DNA of 64,000 nt from Terrimonas sp937888905 (GTDB lineage: Bacteria; Bacteroidota; Bacteroidia; Chitinophagales; Chitinophagaceae), in assembly GCA_937888905.1 (NCBI GenBank), contig CALATA010000021.1, positions 186,001-250,000 of the forward strand, read 5' to 3'. Under the pieces are notes generated by a model. The model saw only the letters and a list, made by a program, of their open reading frames with translations. It ran no database searches and was not told the origin of the DNA. A program made the position numbers and the translations under genes. Shown piece by piece: positions 1-9,579 of the stretch (position 1 is its first letter; each line of letters starts with the position of its first letter).

Positions 1-57
1 CCTAACTCTTATTGATATACTTTATACGTTTTTCTATATTTGATCAAACCTATTCTT

Positions 58-1077
58 ATGAATGAAGCTAGTCCTGTGAAAGGTGATGATCTCGCCGTTT
101 ATACCCTATTGGAATTGGCCAACTTCGCCGGCGTTGAGTTGACGGGACATACTATTACGTTACCCTTTCAGTCTGGTGAGGGCACTTTAAAGCAGGCACA
201 GGTAGAACCCGGATTTCATATCAGTTGCTGGGACCTGCAGTTGAAAGATTCTCTTACGGTGAACCGCCCTGCGCGCATACCGGGACAACCACGTCTTTTC
301 CAACTATACTTTATCCTCACTCCCGACCAGTTCCATATCAACGGCCCTTCTATGGCGCGCGAACTCCGCTTCAATGCTTCCATGGAAACCCTCTTCGAAT
401 CCGGTGATGCAGACTTTACTTACACCTTCGCACCCGGCAGGGCGGCTAAGGTGCTTGTACTGCAATTGCACCCCGACTGGCTGATGAATACATTCGGTCA
501 AGACGATACTTCGTTTGCACGTTTCCTCAATAAAATGGCGAGTGATGAAAAAGCTTTTGTGTTTCACGAACCGGTGTCACTCACCTTACAGCAATCGCTG
601 ACGGAGTTTCACAATCATTTTATTTCGGAGAACCGCGACCGTCTTTACAACAAAGCGAGAGCACTCACTTTGCTGAGTGATTTCCTCTATGGCCTGTCGC
701 TGCGTTCCACGCTGGACAATTCCCCTGCGGCCTATTACGAGGAAAAGATCCGAGCAGTAGAAGATATCCTTCGCCAGCACCTGGAGTCGCAATTGCCTTG
801 TATCCGCACGATTGCAGAAAAAGTATCGTTGAGTGAATCCACTTTGAAAAGATATTTTCATCAGATTTACCGCCGGAGCATTTACGATTATTACCTGCAA
901 TTGAAAATGGAACACGCAAGGCATTTGCTGGAAGAAAAACAGATAGCAGTGAAAGAAGTGGCCTATCAGTTGGGATATGAAAAGTGCAGCAGCTTTATCC
1001 TGATGTTTAAGAAGTTTTACAGCGAATCACCCGGATTCTTCCGTCAGAAAACCCTGCTCAATCCCGGAGGAGTGTAG
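58..1077 (+). CDS. AraC-family transcriptional regulator
   Basis: A 339-residue protein with a C-terminal AraC/XylS double helix-turn-helix at about residues 247-330. The first helix pair lies around IAEKVSLSESTLKRYF and the second around VKEVAYQLGYEKCSSF, ending in the usual SPGFFR box. The N-terminal 240 residues are presumably an effector-sensing or dimerisation domain; no ligand can be named. ATG at 58 is preferred to an in-frame TTG at 40, which would only add six residues. The methyltransferase gene starts 23 bases downstream, so the two may be co-transcribed, but nothing links their functions. The family assignment is sure; the regulated genes are unknown. Confidence 0.9.
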   Translation: MNEASPVKGDDLAVYTLLELANFAGVELTGHTITLPFQSGEGTLKQAQVEPGFHISCWDLQLKDSLTVNRPARIPGQPRLFQLYFILTPDQFHINGPSMARELRFNASMETLFESGDADFTYTFAPGRAAKVLVLQLHPDWLMNTFGQDDTSFARFLNKMASDEKAFVFHEPVSLTLQQSLTEFHNHFISENRDRLYNKARALTLLSDFLYGLSLRSTLDNSPAAYYEEKIRAVEDILRQHLESQLPCIRTIAEKVSLSESTLKRYFHQIYRRSIYDYYLQLKMEHARHLLEEKQIAVKEVAYQLGYEKCSSFILMFKKFYSESPGFFRQKTLLNPGGV

Positions 1078-1100
1078 ATTTTTTTCAACACCTTTACGGC

Positions 1101-1721
1101 ATGGATGATCAATGGATTTGTTTCGGAGAGGCGGAGGATATCGTATGTCTTTTTGTACCGGATCCGGCTACTATCCGCAGCAAACACCTGTCAGGGGATG
1201 ATGGTGCTGTGCCGTACTGGGCGCAGACCTGGCCCGCTTCCCTGGGCCTGCACCGTTTCCTGGCCGCCCATCCTGGTTTGATCCGGGGAAAGACAGTCAT
1301 CGAGCTCGCGGCAGGCCTTGGCCTCCCCTCCCTATATGCAGCCCGTTATGCCAAAACTATCTTGTGCAGTGATTATGCACCCGGCGCAGTGGACTATTGC
1401 CGGCGTTCGGCAGCCAAAGCCGGTCTCCTCAATTTCAACACAGCATTGCTGGATTGGAATGAATTGCCCGCAGATCTTGCTGCAGATGTGGTATTACTAA
1501 GCGATGTAAATTATGATCCTGTAGCGTTTGACCGTCTTTCAATTGTGCTGAATCGCTTTTTAAACGCAGGCACAACCATTCTGTTGAGTACACCTCAACG
1601 GCTAATGGCCAAGCCCTTTATTGCGCAGTGGCTGCCCTGTTGTGCAAAGCAGGAAGAATACTGCGTCACATTGAACGGCACCACCAGCGCTGTCAGTGTA
1701 TTTGTATTGTCCGGAAGCTGA
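1101..1721 (+). CDS. Class I SAM-dependent methyltransferase (methyltransferase 16-like)
   Basis: A 206-residue protein with the Rossmann-type SAM-binding motif VIELAAGLGLPSLYAA near residues 66-81, an acidic motif II at CSDYAPGAVDY and a motif IV-like stretch VVLLSDVNYDP. The compact size and the N-terminal PYWAQTWPAS segment resemble the nicotinamide N-methyltransferase / protein-lysine methyltransferase group (methyltransferase family 16). In that family an aromatic-rich W-P-A-S segment precedes the SAM site. The substrate cannot be predicted. It follows the AraC gene closely and converges with the small membrane protein gene, whose stop is 3 bases away. Confidence 0.8.
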   Translation: MDDQWICFGEAEDIVCLFVPDPATIRSKHLSGDDGAVPYWAQTWPASLGLHRFLAAHPGLIRGKTVIELAAGLGLPSLYAARYAKTILCSDYAPGAVDYCRRSAAKAGLLNFNTALLDWNELPADLAADVVLLSDVNYDPVAFDRLSIVLNRFLNAGTTILLSTPQRLMAKPFIAQWLPCCAKQEEYCVTLNGTTSAVSVFVLSGS

Positions 1722-1724
1722 TGA

Positions 1725-1934
1725 TCAGGACGGAAGCACAGGACCATAGTGCAGTTTCGGGCCTTTATGGCCTTTGTCAGGGAACAGCACATCGTGGGCG
1801 GTTTCATATCCTTCGTCGGATACACGGCGTAATTGTCTGTTGGCACGGGTACGGCGCGCAGCAGAATAAGCTACCAGTCCGGCAGTTACAGCAGCGGCGG
1901 CAATTGCGAGTAAAAGCATATTCTTCTTTTTCAT
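1725..1934 (-). CDS. Small single-pass membrane protein
   Basis: A 69-residue protein beginning MKKKNMLLLAIAAAAV: a short basic N-terminus, one hydrophobic helix of about 20 residues, then a basic Arg-rich patch (AARRTRANRQLRR) and a soluble tail. The layout suggests an inner-membrane protein with the tail in the cytoplasm, although an uncleaved signal anchor or exported tail is possible. ATG at 1934 was chosen over an upstream TTG at 1976 because it puts the basic residues directly before the hydrophobic segment. It converges with the methyltransferase gene. No family was recognised. Confidence 0.6.
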   Translation of the reverse strand: MKKKNMLLLAIAAAAVTAGLVAYSAARRTRANRQLRRVSDEGYETAHDVLFPDKGHKGPKLHYGPVLPS

Positions 1935-2069
1935 ACGCTTGTATTTACTAATTCTGTGCCGAAGCCTGTAGATCAATTGACTGACCGACAGGTTGGCGGG
2001 TTAAAAAATTGTAAATTCAAATAATTCAAAAGCCTATTCTTCAATCATTTTGAATCCAGAAGCTTCGGT

Positions 2070-2103
2070 ATCAAATTATCAAATCTTCAAATTATCAAAT
2101 TAC
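2070..2103. repeat. Low-complexity repeat of the AATTATCAAAT type
   Basis: Near-tandem copies of CAAATTATCAAAT/CTTCAAATTAT fill the gap downstream of the aconitase gene and lead directly into a perfect hairpin. The same word family, on the other strand, recurs near 58.35-58.54 kb. Confidence 0.7.
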
Positions 2104-2130
2104 AAAGTCCCGCGCTGGCGGGACTTTGTA
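2101..2130. terminator. Strong hairpin downstream of the aconitase gene
   Basis: A 13-bp perfect inverted repeat (TACAAAGTCCCGC / GCGGGACTTTGTA) with the loop GCTG lies 20 bases beyond the aconitase stop. No long T run follows on either strand, so it is only terminator-like. It may instead end or protect the aconitase mRNA, or belong to the palindromic elements of this genome. Confidence 0.55.
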
Positions 2131-2150
2131 ATAAACATCTTGTCCCGTTC

Positions 2151-4442
2151 TCAGGATGCAGCAGCTTCTTCTGTCTTCTTACGTGCAAACTCGGAGCGGA
2201 TCACATTCAATGCACCACCAGCACGGAACCATTCGATCTGCTGGGCATTGTAAGTATGATTAACAACAATCAGATCTTTGGTGCCGTCGGCATGGTTCAA
2301 CTCCACCGTCAGTGGCTGGCCAGGTGCAAAATTCGGCAGACCAAGAATATCGATGTTATCGTCTTCCTGTATTTTATCGTAGTCTTCTTTGTTCGCGAAA
2401 GTGAGCGCGAGCATACCCTGTTTTTTCAGGTTGGTTTCGTGGATACGGGCAAAGCTGCGTACCAGGATGGCGCGTACACCGAGGTGGCGTGGTTCCATCG
2501 CTGCGTGTTCACGGCTGCTACCTTCTCCATAGTTCTCGTCACCTACCACAATGCTGCCTACGTTAGCAGCTTTGTAAGCACGGGCCGTAGCAGGTACGGG
2601 ACCGTATTCGCCGGTAAGCTGGTTTTTAACCGAGTCGGTTTTATCGTTGAAGTAGTTGAGGGCACCGATCAGCATGTTGTTGCTGATATTGTCCAGGTGA
2701 CCACGGAACTTCAGCCAGGGACCTGCCATAGAAATGTGGTCGGTCGTACACTTGCCTTTTGCTTTGATCAGCAGTTTGAGACCCAGCAGGTCGGTCCCTT
2801 CCCAGGGTGCAAATGCCGTGAGCAGTTGCAGACGCTGGCTGTCGGGTTGTACCACTACTTTCACGCTGCTGCCGTCTTCTGCAGGTGCCTGGTAACCCGG
2901 ATCATCCACGTCAAATCCTCTGGGTGGTAATTCATGTCCTGTAGGCTCTGCCAGTTTCACTTCTTCTCCTTTCTCGTTCACCAGTGTATCGGTGAGTGGG
3001 TTGAAAGAAATGCGTCCGGCAACCGCCATTGCTGTTACAATCTCAGGGCTGGCCACAAATGCGTGTGTGCTGGCCAGACCATCGTTACGCTTGGCGAAGT
3101 TGCGGTTGAAAGAAGTGATGATCGTGTTCTTGCGGTTAGGATCGTCGATATGACGTGCCCACTGACCGATACAGGGACCGCAGGCATTTGCCAGCACCAC
3201 ACCGCCCACACTTTCAAATGTATTGATAAAGCCATCGCGCTCGATGGTAAAACGAACCAATTCGCTACCCGGAGTGATGGTAAATTCTGAATTTGCTTTC
3301 AGTCCTTTGGACAACGCATCTTTTACGATGCTGGCGCTGCGGCTGATGTCTTCGTAAGAAGAGTTGGTACAACTGCCGATCAGGGCTACTTCCAGTTTTT
3401 CGGGCCAGCCGTTCGCTTTTACGGTCTCTGCCATCTGCGAGATCGGCGTAGCCAGATCGGGCGTAAACGGTCCGTTTACGTAGGGTTCCAATGTAGACAG
3501 ATCGAGTTCCAGCAATTGATCGTAGTAGGGAGCTGGATTATTGGCTACTTCTTCGTCAGGACGCAGGTGTTCACGAACACCGTCGGCCAGGTCGGCAATC
3601 TCAGCACGGCTTGTTGCACGCAGGTAATCGCTCATTTTTTTGTCGTAGGCAAACAGTGAGCAGGTAGCGCCGATTTCAGCTCCCATGTTACACACGGTGC
3701 CTTTACCGGTTGCGCTCATGCTGTCCGCCCCTTCACCGAAATATTCTACGATAGCACCGGTACCGCCTTTTACGGTCAACTGACCTGCTACCCAGAGAAT
3801 CACGTCTTTTGCGCTGGTCCAGCCATTCAGTTTGCCGGTCAGTTTCACACCGATCAGTTTGGGCATTTTCAATTCCCAGGGGAGGCCGGCCATTACGTCT
3901 ACCGCATCGGCGCCGCCTACACCGATGGCGATCATTCCGAGACCACCGGCATTGGGAGTATGAGAGTCCGTTCCGATCATCATGCCACCGGGAAATGCAT
4001 AGTTTTCCAACACTACCTGGTGGATGATACCGGCACCAGGTTTCCAGAAACCGATACCGTATTTATTGGAAATAGAAGCCAGGAAATCATATACTTCTTT
4101 GTTCACTTCGTTGGCAGTGGCAAGGTCAGCTACCGCGCCCTGCTTGGCCTGGATCAGGTGATCACAGTGTACCGTGGAAGGAACCGCCACTTTATCCCGA
4201 CCGCAAGTGCTGAACTGCAGCAGCGCCATCTGGGCTGTTGCGTCCTGCATCGCTACCCTGTCCGGAGCAAAGTCAACATAATCCTTCCCGCGTTCATAAG
4301 CCGCAGTGCCAGGCGCATAAAGGTGGGCATAAAGGATTTTTTCTGCCATGGTCAAGGGCCGTCCTACCAGCTTCCTGGCGGCTTCGACCTTTCCGGGGAG
4401 GTCAGCATACACTTTTTTGATTAAGTCGAGATCGAAAGGCAT
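2151..4442 (-). CDS. acnA: Aconitate hydratase
   Basis: A 763-residue aconitase that interconverts citrate and isocitrate through cis-aconitate in the TCA cycle, in the cytoplasm, using a [4Fe-4S] cluster. The cluster ligands are visible: a Cys in GSCTNSSYEDISRSA and two in ANACGPCIGQW. The C-terminal swivel domain carries the substrate-binding motif YGEGSSREHAA. An early DSHTPNAGGLG segment is also conserved. The size fits the mitochondrial-type aconitase group rather than AcnB. ATG at 4442 (MPFDLDLIKKVYADLPGK) was chosen; the 47-codon upstream open extension looks non-coding. It stands alone, with a strong hairpin after its stop. Function is confident; the symbol acnA is by family. Confidence 0.95.
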   Translation of the reverse strand: MPFDLDLIKKVYADLPGKVEAARKLVGRPLTMAEKILYAHLYAPGTAAYERGKDYVDFAPDRVAMQDATAQMALLQFSTCGRDKVAVPSTVHCDHLIQAKQGAVADLATANEVNKEVYDFLASISNKYGIGFWKPGAGIIHQVVLENYAFPGGMMIGTDSHTPNAGGLGMIAIGVGGADAVDVMAGLPWELKMPKLIGVKLTGKLNGWTSAKDVILWVAGQLTVKGGTGAIVEYFGEGADSMSATGKGTVCNMGAEIGATCSLFAYDKKMSDYLRATSRAEIADLADGVREHLRPDEEVANNPAPYYDQLLELDLSTLEPYVNGPFTPDLATPISQMAETVKANGWPEKLEVALIGSCTNSSYEDISRSASIVKDALSKGLKANSEFTITPGSELVRFTIERDGFINTFESVGGVVLANACGPCIGQWARHIDDPNRKNTIITSFNRNFAKRNDGLASTHAFVASPEIVTAMAVAGRISFNPLTDTLVNEKGEEVKLAEPTGHELPPRGFDVDDPGYQAPAEDGSSVKVVVQPDSQRLQLLTAFAPWEGTDLLGLKLLIKAKGKCTTDHISMAGPWLKFRGHLDNISNNMLIGALNYFNDKTDSVKNQLTGEYGPVPATARAYKAANVGSIVVGDENYGEGSSREHAAMEPRHLGVRAILVRSFARIHETNLKKQGMLALTFANKEDYDKIQEDDNIDILGLPNFAPGQPLTVELNHADGTKDLIVVNHTYNAQQIEWFRAGGALNVIRSEFARKKTEEAAAS

Positions 4443-4640
4443 ATCAGAATTTTTGTAAATGTGGAATATAATGGAAAGGGGAGAAAAAGACCGGGTACAG
4501 ACCTGGCTACCCCTCTTTCTAAGCCTTGCGAAATTACGAAAAATCAGGGGCTTTATGAAGGATTTTGGGAGAATATAACACAATAAACTACCACTTACAG
4601 GGTATTGCGGGAAATCAGCGGATATTTTTATCTTAGTGGT

Positions 4641-4862
4641 ATGAACCGCTTCAAGAATTTTGTGGAATGGAACGCCTTCGGCGTATGCAGTGCTATCGGT
4701 AACAGACTCGGCATTTCTGCGGGCAGGATCCGGCAGTACTTCATTTACACGTCCCTGCTTACCATGGGATCACCGATTATTCTCTACATGGTTCTCGCCT
4801 TCTGGCGCAACATCCGGAATTATATCAGTTCCACACGCAGGAATCCCTGGTATTATCTCTAA
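4641..4862 (+). CDS. PspC-domain small membrane protein
   Basis: A 73-residue protein starting MNRFKNFVEWNAFGVCSAIG. The pattern of a short amphipathic N-terminus (GVCSAIGNRLGISAGRIRQYF) followed by one hydrophobic helix (IYTSLLTMGSPIILYMVLAF) and a basic tail is that of PspC-domain proteins, which sit in the inner membrane and take part in envelope-stress responses in other bacteria. ATG at 4641 gives the normal PspC start. There is no PspA or PspB nearby, so a phage-shock role is not supported by context. It is divergent from the aconitase gene and converges with the cysteine desulfurase gene. Confidence 0.75.
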   Translation: MNRFKNFVEWNAFGVCSAIGNRLGISAGRIRQYFIYTSLLTMGSPIILYMVLAFWRNIRNYISSTRRNPWYYL

Positions 4863-4873
4863 TGGAATTCTAA

Positions 4874-6001
4874 TCAGATCAACTCGGTCAGTTTGCTCAC
4901 CACCGCATCTACTTCTTCGCGGGTATTGTGGCGGCTGAAAGAAAATCTTACCGTTACTTTATTGGGATCGTTGTTAATGGCGCGGATCACGTGCGAACCC
5001 TGATCGGCTCCACTGCTGCACGCACTGCCGCCGGATACGCAGATCTGGTTGATGTCGAGATTGAACAGGATCATTTCCGACTTCTCGGTTTTGGGAAATG
5101 CCACACTTAACACGGTATACAAACATCGTCCCTCGCTATCACCATTGAAGCCCACATTGGGGATCGTAGCTATAAGCTTTTCACGCATGTAATTTTTCAG
5201 GGAAAGAATATAGCTATGCTCTTCTTCCACGCGGGCATAGGCCAGCTCCAGTGCTTTCGCAAAACCAACAATACCATAAAGGTTTTCCGTACCAGCCCGC
5301 ATGTTACGCTCCTGGCCGCCGCCAAAGATGAACGGCTTCACGCGGATATTGTCATTCACATACAGAATGCCAACGCCCTTTGGTCCATGGAATTTATGCC
5401 CGGCACCGGAAATAAAATGAACGGGCGTTTTACGCAGGTCCAGCGGATAGTGCCCTACTGTCTGCACACAATCGGAATGGAAAATCGCGTTGTATTGTTT
5501 GCAGAGATTGCCCACCGCATCGATGTCGAGCAGGTTGCCAATCTCGTTGTTGGCATGCATGAGCGATACCAGGCAACGTTCTTTTTGTTCTTTGAGTTGC
5601 TCCTCCAGGTCGGCAAGGTCCACATGACCGTCGGGAAGCAGCTTTACAAAACTGCTGGTAACATTTTCGCCGCAGGCGTAATGCTCGATGGTATGCAGTA
5701 CCGCATGATGTTCGATGGGAGAAGAAATGATATGCCGGCAACCCAGGTCACGGATCGCTGAGAGGATCGCTGTATTGTTGCTTTCGGTACCACCACTGGT
5801 AAAGAAGATTTCACCCGGGTGTGCATTCAGCAAACGCGCCACGGTCTTACGTGCCGTTTCTATTGCCAGACGTGTTTCGCGTCCATAAGAATAAATAGAA
5901 GACGGATTACCGAAATGCGTAGTCATGTAAGGAAGCATGGCTTCCAGTACTTCGGGGTCCAGCGCTGTGGTAGCGGCATTGTCAAAATAAATTCTTTCCA
6001 T
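4874..6001 (-). CDS. Cysteine desulfurase (NifS/IscS family)
   Basis: A 375-residue class V PLP aminotransferase fold protein that would remove sulfur from cysteine to give alanine and an enzyme persulfide for Fe-S cluster or thio-cofactor synthesis. The PLP-binding lysine is Lys203 in SGAGHKFHGPKG. The persulfide cysteine is Cys328 in SGGSACSSG. EHHAVLHT and SDCVQTVGH supply further PLP contacts. The gene follows the glmM-like gene by 28 bases on the same strand, so they probably share a transcript. No iscU or other Fe-S assembly genes are adjacent, so whether it serves Fe-S clusters or tRNA thiolation cannot be told. Confidence 0.93.
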   Translation of the reverse strand: MERIYFDNAATTALDPEVLEAMLPYMTTHFGNPSSIYSYGRETRLAIETARKTVARLLNAHPGEIFFTSGGTESNNTAILSAIRDLGCRHIISSPIEHHAVLHTIEHYACGENVTSSFVKLLPDGHVDLADLEEQLKEQKERCLVSLMHANNEIGNLLDIDAVGNLCKQYNAIFHSDCVQTVGHYPLDLRKTPVHFISGAGHKFHGPKGVGILYVNDNIRVKPFIFGGGQERNMRAGTENLYGIVGFAKALELAYARVEEEHSYILSLKNYMREKLIATIPNVGFNGDSEGRCLYTVLSVAFPKTEKSEMILFNLDINQICVSGGSACSSGADQGSHVIRAINNDPNKVTVRFSFSRHNTREEVDAVVSKLTELI

Positions 6002-6029
6002 ACAAACGATCCGTTAGAGATTGTCAGTG

Positions 6030-7409
6030 TTAGCTGAATTCCTTGATATCCTGCATCAGGCGCAGGGCAATATTGTTGGCAGTTGTTTCAAAACTGCTTT
6101 CAGAATAAATGCGGATGATCGGTTCGGTATTGGAGGTGCGTAAGTGTACCCAGTCATTATCGAATTCGATCTTCAGTCCATCTTCGGTGTTAACGGGATG
6201 GCTTTTATACTTGGTCCGTATTTTTTCAAAAATGGGTGTTACATCCACTCCTTTCGCCAATTCAATTTTATTCTTGGAAATAAAATAATCGGGATAACGG
6301 CTGCGCAGTGATTTGATACCGTTCTTATGTCCTGCCAGGTGTGTGAGGAATAAACCGATACCGATCAGCGCATCGCGGCCATAATGAAAATCCGGCACAA
6401 TGATGCCACCGTTGCCTTCGCCACCGATCACGGCATTGTGCTGTTTCATTTTCGTCACCACATTCACCTCTCCCACTGCCGACGGGAAATATTCGCCGCC
6501 ATGCTTCAGCGTTACATCTTTCAATGCACGCGTACTGCTCATATTGCTCACGGTATTGCCTTTGCGTTGCGACAATACATAATCGGCCACGGCAACAAGT
6601 GTATATTCTTCACCAAACATGCTTCCGTCTTCACAAACAAAAGCAAGCCTGTCTACGTCCGGATCCACGGCAATGCCGAGGTGCGCCTTTTGTTTTACTA
6701 CCTCATTGCTCAACTGCGTGAGATGTTCGGGCAATGGCTCGGGGTTGTGGGCAAAACGTCCGTTCACGGTTTCATTCAGCACGATCACTTCTTCCACGCC
6801 CAGTGCTTTTAACAATGCAGGCACATAAATGGCACCGGTTGAGTTCACAGCATCCACCACCACGCGGAAGCCGCGCGCAGCAATCGCTTCCCGGTCTACA
6901 AGCGGATAATTGACCACCGCATCGATATGTTTCTGCAGGTAGGATTCGTCTTCTGTAACGGTGCCTAATTTATCTACCGATGCGAAAGTGATGTCACCGC
7001 TGTCGGCCAGTTGCAACACTTCAGCGCCTGTTTCGGCAGAAATAAATTCGCCCTCCCTGTTGAGCAGCTTCAGGGCGTTCCACTCTTTGGGGTTGTGGCT
7101 GGCAGTAAGGATGATACCGCCGTCGGCATTCTCCATTTTTACCGCAAGTTCCACCGTAGGGGTAGTGGAAAGTCCGAGATCGATCACATGAATGCCCAGG
7201 CCGGTCAGTGTATTCACCACCAGTTGATTCACCATGTTGCCGCTGATGCGTCCGTCACGGCCGATGACAATACGGGTTTCGCTTTTGCCATTGGCAATGA
7301 TGCTGCCGAATGCTGCGGAAAATTTTACAATATCGATCGGGGTAAGATTATCTCCGGGTTGTCCCCCAATGGTACCCCGGATGCCAGATATACTCTTGAT
7401 CAGCGACAC
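6030..7409 (-). CDS. glmM: Phosphoglucosamine mutase / phosphohexomutase
   Basis: A 459-residue alpha-D-phosphohexomutase. The phosphoserine motif is TASHNPKEWNALK (Ser104 in this numbering), the Mg-binding loop is DPDVDRLAF, and the C-terminal phosphate-binding loop is RTSNTEPIIRIY. In Bacteroidota this form is annotated as phosphoglucosamine mutase, giving glucosamine-1-phosphate for peptidoglycan and lipid A, though phosphoglucomutase or phosphomannomutase activity cannot be excluded. The start is taken as GTG at 7409 because it yields MSLIKSISGIRGTIGG, the usual N-terminus; TTG at 7415 is the alternative. A TANNTTTG element lies about 50 bases upstream. The cysteine desulfurase gene follows. 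Confidence 0.85.
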   Translation of the reverse strand: MSLIKSISGIRGTIGGQPGDNLTPIDIVKFSAAFGSIIANGKSETRIVIGRDGRISGNMVNQLVVNTLTGLGIHVIDLGLSTTPTVELAVKMENADGGIILTASHNPKEWNALKLLNREGEFISAETGAEVLQLADSGDITFASVDKLGTVTEDESYLQKHIDAVVNYPLVDREAIAARGFRVVVDAVNSTGAIYVPALLKALGVEEVIVLNETVNGRFAHNPEPLPEHLTQLSNEVVKQKAHLGIAVDPDVDRLAFVCEDGSMFGEEYTLVAVADYVLSQRKGNTVSNMSSTRALKDVTLKHGGEYFPSAVGEVNVVTKMKQHNAVIGGEGNGGIIVPDFHYGRDALIGIGLFLTHLAGHKNGIKSLRSRYPDYFISKNKIELAKGVDVTPIFEKIRTKYKSHPVNTEDGLKIEFDNDWVHLRTSNTEPIIRIYSESSFETTANNIALRLMQDIKEFS

Positions 7410-7458
7410 GTGCAAAGTTGTTTAATGTTCAGTAGTAGGTTAGCCCACTTTAGGGACG

Positions 7459-7466
7459 CAAAAATA
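7459..7466 (-). promoter_or_regulatory. -7 element of the glmM promoter
   Basis: The minus strand reads TATTTTTG, an exact match to the Bacteroidota -7 consensus TANNTTTG, 50 bases before the GTG start of glmM. No clear TTTG sits at the usual distance upstream, so this is a partial match. Confidence 0.5.
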
Positions 7467-7520
7467 CGGGAAAACGCAAATGTTTGGGGCGGAATATTGC
7501 TGAAACGGGGATAATCATCA

Positions 7521-9494
7521 CTAATCCAACTTGTTATTCATCAGCATGTAACGGGCCGTTTCAAATAGCGCTGTGGTATAATCGGATAGCCGCCGGGTGA
7601 TCGAGTCCCGCTGGGCAGGCGTGTAACTGGTGCCCGTGTATTTTACCGGAACAAGCTGCTCATCGGGAAAATCAAGGTTTTTGACGAAATAAAATTCATC
7701 GGTGACGATACCGATACGTCCGGCCGTATTCGTTACAAAAGCGAAGTTGTGTTTTTTGGCGCTGTCCAGCAGGTTGCGCCCCATGGTCGTATTCACGTAA
7801 GGTTGCTGGATCATGCCTGCGACAGTAGGCAATACATCAATCTGCGACACCACTTCTTTTCTCCACTGCGGTTGCAGGATATAGGGCGCATAAAACAGCA
7901 ATGGCACATGCTCGTCGGTAAGACGGTGTGTTGTCCATGCCGCCGGATAAACGGCCTCGGCATTACCCGCCACACCATGATCGCCGACGAAAATGAAAAT
8001 GGTATTATGGAAATAACTTTCTTTTTCCGCCGCTGCCAGAAATTTGCGGAAACAATAATCGGAGTAGCGGAAAGTATTGTACTCGTCGAGTGATTCAAAC
8101 CCGTATTTGCGCAGCGTTTCCTCCGGCACTTCCAATTTCACAAAATCCGTATCTGCTTCCGGAATCATATAGGGCCGGTGATTATCCGAGGTTTGAATAA
8201 TGGCAAAAAACGGTTTCTGTTCTTCGCGGAAAACGGTATTGGCTTCGAGAAACAGATCCTTGTCGCTGATGCCCCATACATTTACCCGTGGTGATTTGAA
8301 ATCTTTCTCCGTATGCATTTGCAGCCCGTCGATATTCTGCAGCAATCCTTCAAAATTGTTGAAGCCGGGGTTTCCTCCGAGAAAATAATGTTTATTGTAG
8401 CCTTCGAAATTATCGATGATCGTACGCTGGCGGATGGCTTCGGGATTGCGCGTGGAAAATTTGAATAACTGTGCGTCGGGAATACCTGTTACCAGGGCAA
8501 ACAAACCTCTGGCCGTGGAGAAATGCGGAGAGAAACAACGTTCGAAAAATATTCCCTTGCGGGCAATGGAATCGAAATAAGGTGTTGTGTTCAGCGGGTT
8601 GCCGCTCATCGTACTTTTATACATGCTGAACGATTCGCACATCACGAGCACAACGTTGGGGCGGCTTTCGAGCGCGCGGCTGCCGGGAGAAATTACCCTT
8701 CGGTAATTGAATGACTTGCCCGGCGGCAGCTGTAAAAGTTCGGCGACAAGGGGATAGGCATCGCGCGCTTTTTGTTCGTTGTAGTCAGGATTGCGCAGGC
8801 GCAGGGTGGCAAAGAAATTCTGCAGCGGGTTGAGTGCGAGATAAGAGCGGAAACTATCGCGTAATGCAAAGGAATCCTTCCAGGCCAGCGGCGGCCAGCC
8901 CACTCTTCCGTAGATCAGGAATGCCAATACCAGTGCGGAAACGATAAAATAACGCCGGCGATGCGGAATGCCCAATCCGACCGTGCGGTTGATGACGTGC
9001 CAGTGGCTTTTGAAATACATCCAGCGGAAAAGTGCCACCGCCACCACCAGTCCGAGTACCATCCAAAGCAGCGGGTAGGTTTGCCACATCATATGCAGGG
9101 AGATGCCCGGGTCTTCCACAAAATTCATGGCGCCGGCATCAAGGCGTGTCTGGTTGTAGGAAAAGCTGCCGAAGTCGGCACCGAAAAAAGTAAAGATGAT
9201 AAAGGTGACGATAACGAGATAGCCGGTCCACCATTTTTTATTGCGGGCGGAATAAAACGGCGACAGGGACGGAACGGTACTGATGACGACAATGGGCAGC
9301 AGCACGATAGCGATCCAGCGAAGGTCATACTGAATGCCCATGAGGAAAGACGGAAGTGCATCGGATAGCGAAACTGCCCTGGGACGGAAAGCCCAGAACG
9401 TGGCCAGCCTGAACAAAGTGAAGATCAGGAAGAAAATGACCAGCAGGTTGGTCACCCATATCAGGGTTTTAGGTATCCGGAACCGGGACAGCAT
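7521..9494 (-). CDS. LTA synthase family sulfatase (membrane phosphoglycerol/phosphoethanolamine transferase-like)
   Basis: A 657-residue protein with about five N-terminal transmembrane helices (residues 1-220) and a periplasmic sulfatase/alkaline-phosphatase-type domain. Metal and active-site motifs are visible: VVLVMCESFSMYKS (acidic ligand), FSTARGLFALVTG (probable Thr/Ser nucleophile region) and IFVGDHGVAG (Asp/His ligands). Such proteins move phosphoglycerol, phosphoethanolamine or related groups onto envelope glycans or lipids. In Bacteroidota the substrate is mostly unknown. ATG at 9494 lies downstream of an exact TANNTTTG element at 9536-9543, so the longer GTG start at 9536 would fall within the promoter. 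Confidence 0.85.
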   Translation of the reverse strand: MLSRFRIPKTLIWVTNLLVIFFLIFTLFRLATFWAFRPRAVSLSDALPSFLMGIQYDLRWIAIVLLPIVVISTVPSLSPFYSARNKKWWTGYLVIVTFIIFTFFGADFGSFSYNQTRLDAGAMNFVEDPGISLHMMWQTYPLLWMVLGLVVAVALFRWMYFKSHWHVINRTVGLGIPHRRRYFIVSALVLAFLIYGRVGWPPLAWKDSFALRDSFRSYLALNPLQNFFATLRLRNPDYNEQKARDAYPLVAELLQLPPGKSFNYRRVISPGSRALESRPNVVLVMCESFSMYKSTMSGNPLNTTPYFDSIARKGIFFERCFSPHFSTARGLFALVTGIPDAQLFKFSTRNPEAIRQRTIIDNFEGYNKHYFLGGNPGFNNFEGLLQNIDGLQMHTEKDFKSPRVNVWGISDKDLFLEANTVFREEQKPFFAIIQTSDNHRPYMIPEADTDFVKLEVPEETLRKYGFESLDEYNTFRYSDYCFRKFLAAAEKESYFHNTIFIFVGDHGVAGNAEAVYPAAWTTHRLTDEHVPLLFYAPYILQPQWRKEVVSQIDVLPTVAGMIQQPYVNTTMGRNLLDSAKKHNFAFVTNTAGRIGIVTDEFYFVKNLDFPDEQLVPVKYTGTSYTPAQRDSITRRLSDYTTALFETARYMLMNNKLD

Positions 9495-9535
9495 AGTTAA
9501 ATGGCCCACAAAAAAATGCTTTTTCCCCGGATTCA

Positions 9536-9543
9536 CAAAAGTA
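9536..9543 (-). promoter_or_regulatory. -7 element of the sulfatase gene promoter
   Basis: The minus strand reads TACTTTTG, matching TANNTTTG, 41 bases before the ATG at 9494. It argues against the upstream GTG at 9536 as the start. Confidence 0.5.
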
Positions 9544-9579
9544 ACCGCGGAGCGAAGCGGCAGAGCCGGGATAAACGGT

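Noticed and set aside
2256..2930. Long plus-strand open frame opposite aconitase
   Set aside because: Antisense shadow of a clearly real gene; codon pattern and content do not look like protein.
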